Positions 53,315 through 62,515 of a stretch of 64,000 bases of DNA are shown piece after piece (position 1 is the stretch's first letter; every line of letters begins with the position of its first letter). Under the pieces are notes generated by a model. The model was given only the letters and a program-made list of their open reading frames with translations. It had not been told where the DNA came from and did no database searches. A program made the position numbers and the translations under genes. Source of the stretch: Winogradskya consettensis (GTDB taxonomy: Bacteria > Actinomycetota > Actinomycetes > Mycobacteriales > Micromonosporaceae); assembly GCF_018332715.1 (NCBI RefSeq), contig NZ_BOQP01000013.1, positions 1 through 64,000 of the forward strand, in the 5' to 3' direction.

Positions 53315-54487
53315 GCATTCGCCGGTCTTGACGCCCCGGGTGCGCTGGATGCCGAGGGTAGCCGTTCCGGCGGCTTCGGCTGCGGTGAGTGCGAAGCCGA
53401 CGTTCCGGTCGTCGGCCGCGGCGGCGAAGATGACGCCGAGGACGTCGCCGTTGGGGGCGATCAGGGGGCCGCCGGAGTTGCCGCTCTGGACCAGGGCCCG
53501 GATCGTGTAGATCTCGCGGGTGACCTTGCCGGCGTCGTAGATGTCGGGGCCGGTGATTTTGCTGACGTCGCGGACCCGGGCACCCTGGGCGTTGTAGGGG
53601 CCGTCGAGGGGGAAGCCGAGGACGATGGCGTTGGCTCCGGTGGCGGCTGGCTTCTTGACGAACGGCATGATCGGAGCCTTGAGACCGGGGACGTAGATGA
53701 CGGCGAGGTCGCGCTCCGGGTCGTACACGACGACTTTGCCCTCGAGTTTGTCGTTCTGGGTCTCGATCTGGACGTCGCGGGTGCCGGCGACGACGTGGGC
53801 GTTGGTCATGATGCGTTCGTCGGCGTAGACGAAGCCGGAGCCCTCGATGCGGCGGGAGCAGCTCGGGGCCGTGCCCAGCACCTTGATGACGGATTTGCGG
53901 GAGTTGACGACCACCTGGGATTTGGCGAGGGCCGGGTCGGGTGCCGCCACTTCGCGGGCGTCGGTGCGGGTGAGGCCGCCGAAGACGTCGGGGAAGCCGT
54001 TGGTGTTGAGGGATTCGCGCAGGCTGGAGGAGAGCGCCTGGGCCTCGGCCGGCATGAGCGAGTTGATGCCGTTGAGGACCGAGCTGCTGCGCACCTGGCG
54101 GTTGATGTCGGGGAACGGCGTGGAGCCGAGCGGGACCGCGATCAGCCAGGCGACCAGGAGCACCGCCACCACCGAGACCAGCGCACCGCCCGCGTCGTCG
54201 AGGCGTTGCAAGGGGCGGCTCTCGATGGCGCGACGGACCTTGGTGCCGAGCCAGCCGGCGAGGGTCTGGCCGAGCACCGCCAGCGCGAAGATGGACACCA
54301 GGGCCACGATCAGGCGGGTGGTGCTGCTCGCGAACTGGTTGGCGATGAGCGGGCCGATCTGCAGGCCGATGAGCAGGCCGCTGAAGAATCCACCGAAGGA
54401 CAGTGCGCCGATGACGAAACCCTGCCGGTAGCCGCTGATCGCGAAGACCACCATGAGCAGGATCAGGATTCCATCGACCACAAGCAC
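53309..54487 (-). CDS. marP: MarP-type membrane serine protease
   Basis: Periplasmic-facing trypsin-like protease tied to acid and oxidative stress survival in mycobacteria. 392 residues: four N-terminal membrane segments (colicin V production-like, from VVDGILILLMVVFAISGY onward), then the protease with His in IMTNAHVVAG, Asp in ERDLAVIYV and Ser in VQSGNSGGPL. Minus-strand TATCCT stands six bases before the GTG. The neighbours (Nudix, TlpA-like, nth) match M. tuberculosis Rv3671c-Rv3674c. Confidence 0.93.
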   Translation of the reverse strand: MLVVDGILILLMVVFAISGYRQGFVIGALSFGGFFSGLLIGLQIGPLIANQFASSTTRLIVALVSIFALAVLGQTLAGWLGTKVRRAIESRPLQRLDDAGGALVSVVAVLLVAWLIAVPLGSTPFPDINRQVRSSSVLNGINSLMPAEAQALSSSLRESLNTNGFPDVFGGLTRTDAREVAAPDPALAKSQVVVNSRKSVIKVLGTAPSCSRRIEGSGFVYADERIMTNAHVVAGTRDVQIETQNDKLEGKVVVYDPERDLAVIYVPGLKAPIMPFVKKPAATGANAIVLGFPLDGPYNAQGARVRDVSKITGPDIYDAGKVTREIYTIRALVQSGNSGGPLIAPNGDVLGVIFAAAADDRNVGFALTAAEAAGTATLGIQRTRGVKTGECA

Positions 54488-54499
54488 TCGCTCAGGATA
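54485..54499 (-). promoter_or_regulatory. marP: Leaderless-type promoter: TATCCT, 6 nt, GTG of marP
   Basis: Minus-strand TATCCT at 54494-54499 in the 22-bp gap behind the Nudix gene; would give marP its own transcript inside the cluster. Confidence 0.45.
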
Positions 54500-54509
54500 G
54501 AAGTGACGG

Positions 54510-55214
54510 TCACGAGACCACCTCGTCGGAGGCGGTCGGTGCCGCAGTGGCCGGGTCGGAACCCCGTGGGGGCAGGATATCGAGCCCCTCCAAACCCAGG
54601 ACGCGACCGGGATCCCAGGGCACGCTCCAGCCGGCCATGTCGAGCAGCGTCGAGATGACTCCGGCGGTGAAACCCCAGACGAGCATGCCCTGGACCTGGA
54701 ACGCGTCGCCGACCCAGCCGCTCGGATGGCGTACCCGTAGGCGGTTGGCAGGATCGACAAGCTCGGCGATGGGCAGCCGGGCGACCCTCGCGACCTCCGC
54801 GGGCTGGCAGGGCCAGACCGGGTGCGGGGCGTGCCACCAGGCCAGGACGGGGGTGACCACGAACCGGCTGACCGGGATGTAGAGCTCCGGCAGCGTGGTG
54901 AGGACCGTCGCCGTCGCCGGGTCGAGACCGACCTCTTCCTGAGCTTCACGCAGTGCGGTCGCTGCCGGGTCACGGTCTTCCGGATCGGCCGCCCCACCGG
55001 GAAAAGCGGGCTGACCGGCATGGGTACGCATGGTCGCGGCCCGCTGCAGGATCAGCAGGTCCGGCTCTCCGGGTCTTTCCTCCCCCATCAGTACGAGGAC
55101 AGCGCTCGCCCGTCCCCCACTGCTCGGTGGCCGGATGGGCGTGAAGTCCTCGCTACGTGCCGTGCTGACCCGGGTGAGCAGCGGCTCCCACCAACCCGGC
55201 AGGCCGGCGGTCAT
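54510..55214 (-). CDS. Nudix hydrolase, CoA pyrophosphatase-like
   Basis: Hydrolyses nucleoside-diphosphate compounds, probably coenzyme A or a derivative. The 234-residue protein has the Nudix box GX5EX7REUXEEXGU in the stretch from GGAADPEDRDP to REAQEEVGL, preceded by LLILQRAATMRTHAGQPAFP, which resembles the CoA-pyrophosphatase (NUDT7/8-like) signature. The ATG overlaps the stop of the TlpA-like gene by four bases. Confidence 0.88.
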   Translation of the reverse strand: MTAGLPGWWEPLLTRVSTARSEDFTPIRPPSSGGRASAVLVLMGEERPGEPDLLILQRAATMRTHAGQPAFPGGAADPEDRDPAATALREAQEEVGLDPATATVLTTLPELYIPVSRFVVTPVLAWWHAPHPVWPCQPAEVARVARLPIAELVDPANRLRVRHPSGWVGDAFQVQGMLVWGFTAGVISTLLDMAGWSVPWDPGRVLGLEGLDILPPRGSDPATAAPTASDEVVS

Positions 55215-55768
55215 CCGGTCACCGTCACACCGGTGTGGGTGCGCACGAGCGTCCCGAGGGTGGGTTTGTCCAGCGCCGTGCCCGTGTAGACGAAGCGTTT
55301 CCCGTCCGCGTCGAGGAACACCGTCACGGGCAGCGCCGTCTTTCCGAGGCCCAGCAGCAGTTTCCGGTCGCGGTCGTAGAGGGTGGGGAACGTGACGCCG
55401 AAGTCCGTGGCGAACGACGCGGCGGCGTCCCGGGAGTCGAACGTGTCGACGCCGAGCACCTGGAGCCTGCCCGTGGTCGCGTCGGCGAGCGCCTGCATCA
55501 CGGGCAGCTCATCCCGGCACGGGTCGCAGGAGGAGCTCCACAGGTTGATGACCGCGGGCCCACGCAGATCGCCGGTCCGCACCTCGGCGCCACCGGTGAA
55601 GCAGGGCAGGGTCAACGCCGGCAGGTCGGGCGCGGGGCCGGACCCGCCAGTGAAAGAACATCCGGCAAACGGGGACGAAGCGGTCGGGGTCGGCGTCACC
55701 GCGGTAGCCGTGCAGGCGGAGAGCAGCAACACCATCGGCGCGCCCGACCACCGGAAGCCTCGGATCAC
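55211..55768 (-). CDS. TlpA/ResA-like thioredoxin-fold lipoprotein
   Basis: Predicted membrane-attached thiol-disulfide protein outside the cell. 185 residues. A short signal ends in LLLSAC (lipid-modified Cys). The redox site is CDPC in [15 protein letters not shown], followed by the cis-proline region [17 protein letters not shown] start overlaps the nth stop as GTGA. Likely acts in disulfide reduction or cytochrome c maturation; the substrate is unknown. Confidence 0.88.
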   Translation of the reverse strand: MIRGFRWSGAPMVLLLSACTATAVTPTPTASSPFAGCSFTGGSGPAPDLPALTLPCFTGGAEVRTGDLRGPAVINLWSSSCDPCRDELPVMQALADATTGRLQVLGVDTFDSRDAAASFATDFGVTFPTLYDRDRKLLLGLGKTALPVTVFLDADGKRFVYTGTALDKPTLGTLVRTHTGVTVTG

Positions 55769-56595
55769 GGAACGTCCGGGGTCGCGATCGCCGCGGCGGG
55801 CACGAGGTCGGGGTCGAGGCCCACCTGGATGGCCAGCTCGCGGGCGCGGGGACCCTTCAGGAGCTTCGCGGCAGGGGCGGCCTCGGTCGGGCCGAGGCCG
55901 TACGACGGGCACATGGTGGCCAGGCTGCAGGCGCCGCACGCGGGCTTCTTGGCGTGGCAGACCCGACGGCCGTGGAAGATGATCCGGTGCGAGAACATGG
56001 TCCAGTCGCGCTTCTCGATGAGCTCGGCGACCAGGAACTCGATCTTCACGGGGTCTTCCTCGTGCACCCAGCCGAAGCGGTTGACCAGCCGGCGGAAGTG
56101 CGTGTCGACGGTGATGCCCGGGACGTCGAACGCGTTGCCCAGGATCACGTTGGCAGTCTTGCGCCCGATGCCCGGGAGCGCGACCAGCTCGTCGAGCGTG
56201 TGCGGCAGGACGCCTTCGTGCCGCTCCTCCAGGGCCTGACCCAGCTTGATCAGCGAGTCGGTCTTGGCACGGAAGAAGCCGGTCGGCCGGAGGATCGCCT
56301 CCATCTCCATCCGGTCGGCCGCCGCGTAGTCAGCCGCGCTGAGGTAACGCTTGAAGACGATCGGCGTGACCTCGTTGACCTTCTTGTCGGTGCACTGCGC
56401 CGACAGAATGGTCGCGACGGCCAGCTGCAGCGGGGTCTCGAAGTCGAGCTCGCAGTGCGCGTCGGGATGCGTCTCGGCGAGCACCCGGGCCATCTTGCGG
56501 GCCCGGCGCTTGCGGCCGATCGGGGTCTCCCCGGCGAACCGCTTCGCTGACCGGGCCAGCACGGCGGAAACGGGCAGGGTTGCGGGACGACTCAC
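55765..56595 (-). CDS. nth: Endonuclease III
   Basis: Base-excision repair glycosylase and AP lyase for oxidised pyrimidines. 276 residues. The helix-hairpin-helix with catalytic Lys is [13 protein letters not shown]; the catalytic Asp is in [13 protein letters not shown]; the iron-sulfur cluster cysteines follow C-x6-C-x2-C-x5-C beginning [14 protein letters not shown] start with minus-strand TACTCT seven bases upstream, in the 18-bp gap after capA. Confidence 0.95.
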   Translation of the reverse strand: MSRPATLPVSAVLARSAKRFAGETPIGRKRRARKMARVLAETHPDAHCELDFETPLQLAVATILSAQCTDKKVNEVTPIVFKRYLSAADYAAADRMEMEAILRPTGFFRAKTDSLIKLGQALEERHEGVLPHTLDELVALPGIGRKTANVILGNAFDVPGITVDTHFRRLVNRFGWVHEEDPVKIEFLVAELIEKRDWTMFSHRIIFHGRRVCHAKKPACGACSLATMCPSYGLGPTEAAPAAKLLKGPRARELAIQVGLDPDLVPAAAIATPDVP

Positions 56596-56608
56596 GCGGC
56601 CAAGAGTA
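56593..56608 (-). promoter_or_regulatory. nth: Leaderless-type promoter: TACTCT, 7 nt, GTG of nth
   Basis: Minus-strand TACTCT at 56603-56608 with no ribosome binding site before the GTG. Confidence 0.4.
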
Positions 56609-56613
56609 CGTCG

Positions 56614-57807
56614 TCACGCCGGCGGTTCGATCGATCCGTCCTTACCGATCACCGCGGCGGTGTCCCCGAAGTCGGCGGTGGAGAGCTCCCGGACGCGCGC
56701 CAGGCCCCGCTCGTTCTCGCTGTCCCGGGTCGGCGTGCCGACGGAGTTCAGCGCCGTGGAGAGGAATTTGCCGCCCTTGAACGTGCCGTCCTTGGTGATG
56801 GTCACGTGCAGGATGCCGCCGTAGCCGAGAACCCCGGTGCGACTGAGCGTCTTACCGCCGCCGGCGAAGTTGCCGAGGCTGTACGCGATCAGCTTCCCCT
56901 TGTAGAACTCCATACCCCGCAGCACGTGCGGCCCGTGCCCGACGACCACATCGGCACCGGCGTCGATCACCGTGCGGGCGAACTTCTTGGGGTCACCGCG
57001 GTTCTCGCCGAAGAACAGCTCGCTGCCGGACTTCACGTGCCCCTTGTCGGAGCCCTCGGCGCCCATGTGCACCTGGACGACGACGAGGTCCGCCTGACCC
57101 TTGGCCTCCTCGATCACGGCCTTGGCTGCGGCGTAGTCGTTCACGTTGTTCGCTGTGGCGTACGGCGAGAAGCCCACCACCGCGACCTTCACGCCCTTGA
57201 CCTCGGCCACCGTGATCTCGCCCTTGGCACCGGTGTGCTTGAGCCCGGCGCCGTCCAGCGCCTTGACGGTGTTGGCGTAGCCCTGCGGCCCGAAGTCGCT
57301 GGAGTGGTTGTTGGCGGTGTTGAGCAACTCGAAGCCGGCGTCCTTGAGGTGCTCGGCATAGGCCGGGGGCGACCGGAAGGCGAAGCAGTTGGCGCGCGCC
57401 GGGGAACCGCACTTGGATGTTCCGGTGTCGGTCGTCAGCGGCTGCTCGAGGTTGCCCATGACCAGGTCGGACTTGAGCCCCTCCCGCACCGAGTCGAAGA
57501 AGTCGTCGCCGTCGTTCGCGGGCAGCTTGTTCGGCGCGCTGCCCATGATGATGTCCCCGGTAGCGGAGAAGGTAATTGCATCATCACTCTCAGTAGCCGA
57601 TTCGGTCGTCGGCTTGACGGCTCCTGACGCCTTGGAGGACGTCGCCGCGGGGGCCGGCTTCCATGTCGCGGCGGACGGGTCGTCGTCGCGATCAGCCAGC
57701 GCCATGCCACCGAGACCGGCACCGACCAGTGCGGCCAGAACGATGGTAATTGTCAGAATTGGGCGTCCGAAGAGGGCCCGACGGTGCTGCGGGGGGTGGG
57801 CATTCAT
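56614..57807 (-). CDS. CapA-family (poly-gamma-glutamate-like) membrane-anchored phosphoesterase
   Basis: 397 residues. A membrane helix (PILTITIVLAALVGAGLGG) is followed by a Pro/Thr/Ser linker and the metallophosphatase-like CapA domain with FSATGDIIMG, VMGNLEQPL, LNTANNHSSDFG, VVVQVHMG and VVVGHGPHVLRG. The domain is known from poly-gamma-glutamate synthesis, but no capB or capC genes are near, so another cell-wall role is likely. The gene is inserted between nth and crp compared with mycobacteria. Minus-strand TATCGT lies eight bases before the ATG. Confidence 0.88.
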   Translation of the reverse strand: MNAHPPQHRRALFGRPILTITIVLAALVGAGLGGMALADRDDDPSAATWKPAPAATSSKASGAVKPTTESATESDDAITFSATGDIIMGSAPNKLPANDGDDFFDSVREGLKSDLVMGNLEQPLTTDTGTSKCGSPARANCFAFRSPPAYAEHLKDAGFELLNTANNHSSDFGPQGYANTVKALDGAGLKHTGAKGEITVAEVKGVKVAVVGFSPYATANNVNDYAAAKAVIEEAKGQADLVVVQVHMGAEGSDKGHVKSGSELFFGENRGDPKKFARTVIDAGADVVVGHGPHVLRGMEFYKGKLIAYSLGNFAGGGKTLSRTGVLGYGGILHVTITKDGTFKGGKFLSTALNSVGTPTRDSENERGLARVRELSTADFGDTAAVIGKDGSIEPPA

Positions 57808-57821
57808 CGATCGGGACGATA
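57805..57821 (-). promoter_or_regulatory. Leaderless-type promoter: TATCGT, 8 nt, ATG of the CapA-like gene
   Basis: Minus-strand TATCGT at 57816-57821. It lies in the divergent gap shared with crp. Confidence 0.45.
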
Positions 57822-58009
57822 CCGTCGGGCAGCAAGCTCGACGACCGTCGAATGACTGACTTTCGCTCACCGAGAGCGACAGTTTTCGGCCACCGATGGG
57901 CGTAATAGTTACGCTGCGAGATCCAGATCGAGGGGTGCCCGCCCGTTTGCGGCCCGCGTACGCCTAGACTGATGTTGCGCGGCTGAAGCGCGTAGTCGGA
58001 GGTACAGCG

Positions 58010-58687
58010 ATGGATGAGGTACTGGCTCGCAGCGGGATCTTCCAGGGCGTTGACCCGGAGGCTGCCGAGGCGCTCGCCAAGGAGATGGAGACGATCGAGT
58101 TCCGAAAGGGCGACATCGTCTTCAATGAGGGCGAGGCGGGCGACAGCCTTTACATCGTTCTCTCCGGAAAGATCAAGCTTGGCCGCCGCGCCGCGGACGG
58201 CCGGCAGAACCTTGTCTCGATCATGGGCCCGTCGGACATGCTCGGCGAGTTGGCTCTGTTCGACCCGGGCCCGCGGACGGCCACGGCCACCGCGGTGACC
58301 GACACGCGGCTCGCGCGGCTGAAGAAGTCGTCGCTGCGCCCGTGGCTGAACAACCGGCCGGAGATCGCGGAGCAACTGCTGCGCGTGCTCGCTCGCAGGC
58401 TGCGCCGGACGAACGACGCGCTCGCGGACCTGATCTTCACCGACGTCCCCGGTCGGGTGGCGAAGAACCTGCTGCAGATGGCGGGCCGCTTCGGCACTCG
58501 TGACGGTGGCGTGCTGCGCGTGACGCACGACCTCACGCAGGAGGAGCTGGCGCAACTCGTCGGCGCTTCCCGCGAGACGGTCAACAAGGCGCTCGCGGAC
58601 TTCGCGTCTCGGGCCTGGCTGCGTCTCGACGGCAAGAGCGTGATCATCCTCGACCCCGAGCGTCTGGCCCGCCGAGCTCGAGTCTGA
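58010..58687 (+). CDS. Crp/Fnr-family transcription regulator
   Basis: 225 residues, close in layout to mycobacterial Crp (Rv3676) and GlxR. The cyclic-nucleotide domain shows [18 protein letters not shown] and the phosphate-binding block [17 protein letters not shown]. The long C-helix leads to a winged helix-turn-helix with [25 protein letters not shown] stands eight bases before the ATG. Targets are not known from this window. Divergent from the capA-nth-marP cluster. Confidence 0.93.
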   Translation: MDEVLARSGIFQGVDPEAAEALAKEMETIEFRKGDIVFNEGEAGDSLYIVLSGKIKLGRRAADGRQNLVSIMGPSDMLGELALFDPGPRTATATAVTDTRLARLKKSSLRPWLNNRPEIAEQLLRVLARRLRRTNDALADLIFTDVPGRVAKNLLQMAGRFGTRDGGVLRVTHDLTQEELAQLVGASRETVNKALADFASRAWLRLDGKSVIILDPERLARRARV

Positions 58688-58729
58688 GCACAGCGGATAC
58701 CCGCAAAAAAGAGAATAAGAACACCCGCG

Positions 58730-58755
58730 AAGGGCCGTCCACACGGACGGCCCTT
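58730..58755 (+). terminator. Terminator of the Crp-family gene
   Basis: Perfect 11-bp stem AAGGGCCGTCC (58730-58740 with 58745-58755, loop ACAC), ending in TTT. Confidence 0.82.
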
Positions 58756-58927
58756 TAGCGTGCCCGAATAACGGACAAATGCATGATCCGGGTACGAAGC
58801 CCGCCCGCAAAGATCCGTGTCGCACCCGGTTCGCCGTTCGTTACGGAGGTGGTCGAGAGGCACTACACGGGCGGAAGGGCGCGGTCTTGAACGAGGTGGC
58901 GGGCGTGCAGCACAGCGGGGTGACGAC

Positions 58928-60373
58928 ATGACCGTGCTGGACACCGCGATCGACCCGCGTACGCCCTCGTACCTGGCGAACCGCAGCGCGATGCTGGAGC
59001 GGCTCGCGGAACTCGAGGCGGCTCTGGAGGCGGCGCGGGCCGGTGGCGGCGAGAAGTGGGTCACCCGGCACCACGCGCGCGGCAAACTGTTGCCGCGGGA
59101 ACGGGTCGAGATGCTGCTCGATCAGGACAGTCCGTTCCTGGAGCTGTCCCCCGTCGCGGCGTGGGGCTCGGAGTTCCCGATCGGTGCCAGTGTGGTCACG
59201 GGCATCGGCGTGGTCGAGGGCGTGGAGTGTGTCGTGGTCGCCAACGACCCGACCGTCGACGGTGGCGCCGTCAACCCGTACACCGTGGAGAAGATCCGGC
59301 GGGCGGCCCGGATCGCCGCGGTCAACCGGCTGCCCCTGGTGAACCTGGTGGAGTCCACCGGCGCGGCGGCACCGGCCGGGCCACCGCCGGGTGGCGCGAT
59401 CGCACGGGACCTGAGTCAGCTCACCGCCGACCGGGTGCCGACCGTCTGCGTCGTCTTCGGCGCGACGACCGGGGACGCGGCCTACCTACCGGCGCTCTCC
59501 GACTACACGATCATGGTGCGCGGGCACGCCAAGATGCTCACCATCCACCCGCAGCCGGTCCGGGCGTCCGGCGCGAACGGCCGGCCCGCCCCCGAGGTAC
59601 GCAGCGCGCCCACGGTTCCCGCCGGGGTAACCGGCCCCGCCGACCAGCTGGCCGAGGACGAGCGTGACGGGCTGCGCCTGGCCCGGCAGTGCGTACGCCG
59701 CTTCAACTGGCGCAAACGCGGCCCGTTCCCCCGCTCGTTCCCCCCGGCACCGCCCCGGCACGACGCCGAGGACCTGCTGACGATGGCCGGCACCGGCCCG
59801 GGATCGCTGTTCGAGCCGCGCGAGGTGCTCGCGCGGATCCTCGACGGCAGCGACTTCGACGAGTTCAAGCCCGCCCAGGGCACCGCGCTGGTGACCGGCT
59901 GGGGCGAGCTGCACGGCTACCCGATCGGTGTGCTGGCCAACCTGGGCGGCGCGTTCTCCCCGGCGGAGACGCAGAAGGCCGTCCACTTCATCCAGCTCGC
60001 CAACGCGACGTCGACCACGCTGCTGTTCGTGCAGTACACCGGGGCGCCCACGGCCGAACAGCACGAGGCGGCCGACGTACGCCACGGCGCCCCGCTCGTG
60101 CACGCCGTCGCCAAGTCCACCGTCCCGCACCTGACGCTGATGATCGGCGCGACCCCGGGCGAGGAGGCGGGCGGCATCTACGGGCGCGCGTACGAGCCCC
60201 GGTTCCTCTTCAGCTGGCCGGCGGAGCGCGCCTCGGACGCCCCGCTCGGCAAGCTCCCGGACGACGGCATCATCGACCCACGCGACACCCGTACGGTCCT
60301 CGGCCTCTGCCTGTCCGCGGTTCACAGCGCGGCCGTGGAAGGCGCCGAACACGTCGGCGTCTTCCGCCCCTGA
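58928..60373 (+). CDS. Acyl-CoA carboxylase carboxyltransferase-like subunit, degenerate
   Basis: Resembles the beta subunits that transfer CO2 from biotin to an acyl-CoA (MCC/ACC type). Conserved pieces: RVEMLLDQDSPFLELSP, VVTGIGVVEGVECVVVANDP, LGGAFSPAETQKAVHFIQLA and YGRAYEPRFLFSWP. Differences from active enzymes: the glycine-rich oxyanion turn (GSYGAGNYG in MCC) reads GATPGEEAGG, and the stretch after FSWP that usually reads like ARISVMGGEQAA and the next 40-50 residues is missing. 481 residues is short. An alternative start lies upstream. Activity is doubtful. Confidence 0.85.
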   Translation: MTVLDTAIDPRTPSYLANRSAMLERLAELEAALEAARAGGGEKWVTRHHARGKLLPRERVEMLLDQDSPFLELSPVAAWGSEFPIGASVVTGIGVVEGVECVVVANDPTVDGGAVNPYTVEKIRRAARIAAVNRLPLVNLVESTGAAAPAGPPPGGAIARDLSQLTADRVPTVCVVFGATTGDAAYLPALSDYTIMVRGHAKMLTIHPQPVRASGANGRPAPEVRSAPTVPAGVTGPADQLAEDERDGLRLARQCVRRFNWRKRGPFPRSFPPAPPRHDAEDLLTMAGTGPGSLFEPREVLARILDGSDFDEFKPAQGTALVTGWGELHGYPIGVLANLGGAFSPAETQKAVHFIQLANATSTTLLFVQYTGAPTAEQHEAADVRHGAPLVHAVAKSTVPHLTLMIGATPGEEAGGIYGRAYEPRFLFSWPAERASDAPLGKLPDDGIIDPRDTRTVLGLCLSAVHSAAVEGAEHVGVFRP

Positions 60374-60409
60374 CGGCCTGAAAAGTTTCCGGAAAGGTAG
60401 AGCAGAGCA

Positions 60410-62419
60410 GTGATCCGACGTCTTCTGGTGGCCGACCGTGGGGAGATCGCCCGCCGGGTCTTCGCCACGTGCCGCCTCGTCGGCATCGAGACGGTCGCCG
60501 TCTACTCCGATGCCGATGCAGATGCCCCCCACGTCACGGAGGCGGACTACGCGGTCCGGCTCAGCGGTGGCTCCGCACCGGCCAACACCTACCTCCGTGG
60601 CGACCTGATCCTCGCCGCGGCCAAACGTGCTGGCGCGAACGCCATCCATCCCGGCAACGGGCCGCTCTCCGAGGATCCCGAGTTCGCCGCCGAGGTGGCC
60701 GCCGCGGGGATGATCTGGGTCGGTGCGCCGGCCAAGACCCTGGGCACGTTGCACAGCAAGGTTCACACCAAGGCGATCGTCGCCGAGGCGGGCGTACCCG
60801 TGCTGGCCACCGCGACCGACCCCACCGAGGTCACCCACTTCCCGGTGCTGATCAAACCGGCCGGCGGCTCCGGCGGGCAGGGCATGCGGGTCGTCCGCGA
60901 CCCGGTCACGCTCGCCGAGGCCGTCGCCTCGACCCGGCAGGAGACCGGCGACGACGTCTTCTGCGAGCCCTACCTGGAGAACGTGCGGCACATCGAGGTG
61001 CCGATCATCGCCGACACCCACGGCGCGGTCGTGCCGTTCGGTGAGCGCGAGTGCTCGGTCCAGCGCCGCTATCAGAAGATCATCGAGGAGACCCCCTCTC
61101 CGGCCGTCGACCCCGCTCTGCGTGAGCAGCTCTGCCGCGCCGCGATTCTCGCGGTACGAGCAGTGGGGTACGTCGGCGTCGGCGCCGTCGAGTTCCTGCT
61201 GGACAACAACGGCGACTTCTGGTTCATCGAGCTGACCCCGAGCCTGCAGGTCGAACACGCGGTGACCGAGTGCGTCTCCGGGTACGACCTCGTCCGGCTC
61301 CAACTGCTCGTCTCCGAGGGCGGGACGCTGCCGATGCCCGGCCCGCCGCCGATCCGCGGGCACGCCATCGAGGTGCGGATCTGCGCGGAGGATCCGGCGT
61401 ACGCGTGGCTGCCCGCCTCCGGCACCCTGCACCGCTTCAAGGTCCCCGACGTGGCCGGCTCGTTCCGCCCCCTGCCCCAGCCCGGCCTGCGCCTGGACTC
61501 GGGCGTGGTCGACGGCTCGGTGGTCGGGGCACACCACGACTCGATGCTGGCCAAGCTCGTCGCGTGGGCGCCGACGCGGCAGGAGGCGGCACGGATGCTC
61601 GCCTCCGCACTGACGCGCACCGAGCTGCACGGGGTCGTCGCGAACCGTGACCTGCTCGTCCGGGTCCTGCGGCACGGGGCTTTCCGCGCCGGGGACGTCG
61701 ACACCGGCTTCCTGGACCGGCACCCCGAGGTGTTCGCGCCGCTGCTGTCCTCCGTGGACGCCGTCCGCATCTCCTGCCTCGCCGCTGCCCTCGCCGGCGC
61801 CGCTGCCCGCCGCGCGAGCGCCCCGGTGCTGCGGTCGCTGCCGTCGGGCTGGCGCAACGTACCTTCCGGATCGCAGACCGCCGTGTACGACGGCCCGGCC
61901 GGCCCGGTCGAGGTCGGCTATCGGATGAACCGGCACGGCGAGCTGTCGGGCTGGTGGGTCCGCGCGGTCGACCCGGAGGAGCTCGACCTGGCCGGGCTGG
62001 GTCAGGCACCCACGCTGGACGACCATCCGCCGACGGTGGTCGTGCACGCCGACGGCAGCCGGGTGGATCTGGACGTCAACGGCATCCGGCTCACGCTGAA
62101 GGTGCACCGGGTCGGCGAGGTGTCGTACGTGGACAGCCCCGAGGGCTCGGTGGCGCTGCGGGAGCTGTCCCGTTTCCCCCTGCCCGCGCCGGAGGCCGCC
62201 GAGGGCTCACTGATCGCGCCGCTGCCGGGTGCCGTGCGCCGCGTGCTGGTCGTGCCGGGTCAGCGGGTACGCGCCGGCGAGCTGCTGCTCACCCTCGAGG
62301 CGATGAAGCTGGAGCACCCGGTCCACGCGCCGTCCGCGGGCGTGGTCGCCTCCCTGCCGGTGCACCCGGGAGCCGAGGTCGACACCGGCGAGCTGCTGGC
62401 GGTGCTCGACCCCGAATAG
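60410..62419 (+). CDS. Acyl-CoA carboxylase biotin carboxylase/BCCP-like subunit, degenerate
   Basis: 669 residues: biotin carboxylase (about 1-440), a linker, and a C-terminal biotinyl domain with intact EAMKLEHPV. Active-site comparison with E. coli AccC: Glu288 is kept (E274), Asn290 is Thr276, Arg292 is Ser278, Gln294 and Glu296 are kept (Q280, E282); the phosphate loop AGGGGGRGM reads AGGSGGQGM; HPGYGFLSEN reads HPGNGPLSED. Loss of a metal ligand and a bicarbonate-binding arginine suggests weak or no carboxylation. It follows the carboxyltransferase-like gene by 36 bases. GTG start with GGAAAGG upstream. Confidence 0.88.
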   Translation: MIRRLLVADRGEIARRVFATCRLVGIETVAVYSDADADAPHVTEADYAVRLSGGSAPANTYLRGDLILAAAKRAGANAIHPGNGPLSEDPEFAAEVAAAGMIWVGAPAKTLGTLHSKVHTKAIVAEAGVPVLATATDPTEVTHFPVLIKPAGGSGGQGMRVVRDPVTLAEAVASTRQETGDDVFCEPYLENVRHIEVPIIADTHGAVVPFGERECSVQRRYQKIIEETPSPAVDPALREQLCRAAILAVRAVGYVGVGAVEFLLDNNGDFWFIELTPSLQVEHAVTECVSGYDLVRLQLLVSEGGTLPMPGPPPIRGHAIEVRICAEDPAYAWLPASGTLHRFKVPDVAGSFRPLPQPGLRLDSGVVDGSVVGAHHDSMLAKLVAWAPTRQEAARMLASALTRTELHGVVANRDLLVRVLRHGAFRAGDVDTGFLDRHPEVFAPLLSSVDAVRISCLAAALAGAAARRASAPVLRSLPSGWRNVPSGSQTAVYDGPAGPVEVGYRMNRHGELSGWWVRAVDPEELDLAGLGQAPTLDDHPPTVVVHADGSRVDLDVNGIRLTLKVHRVGEVSYVDSPEGSVALRELSRFPLPAPEAAEGSLIAPLPGAVRRVLVVPGQRVRAGELLLTLEAMKLEHPVHAPSAGVVASLPVHPGAEVDTGELLAVLDPE

Positions 62420-62515
62420 GCGGGGGCCGATCCCGAAGCGGCGGGCCGATTTCGACGCGGCGCGAGACCCCGAACAGGCGGGGCCGATTCCGAAGCGGCG
62501 CGAGACCGCGATCAG
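62420..62515. repeat. Short degenerate repeats between convergent genes
   Basis: GGCCGATCCCGAAGCGGCG-like units occur three times, the last two followed by CGAGACC; the units alternate with AACAGGCGGGG-like pieces. No stem with a T-tract is seen. Confidence 0.6.

Noticed and set aside
59486..62107. 873-residue minus-strand frame across the carboxylase genes
   Set aside because: Antisense shadow of two genes with recognised domains; composition is typical of a shadow frame.
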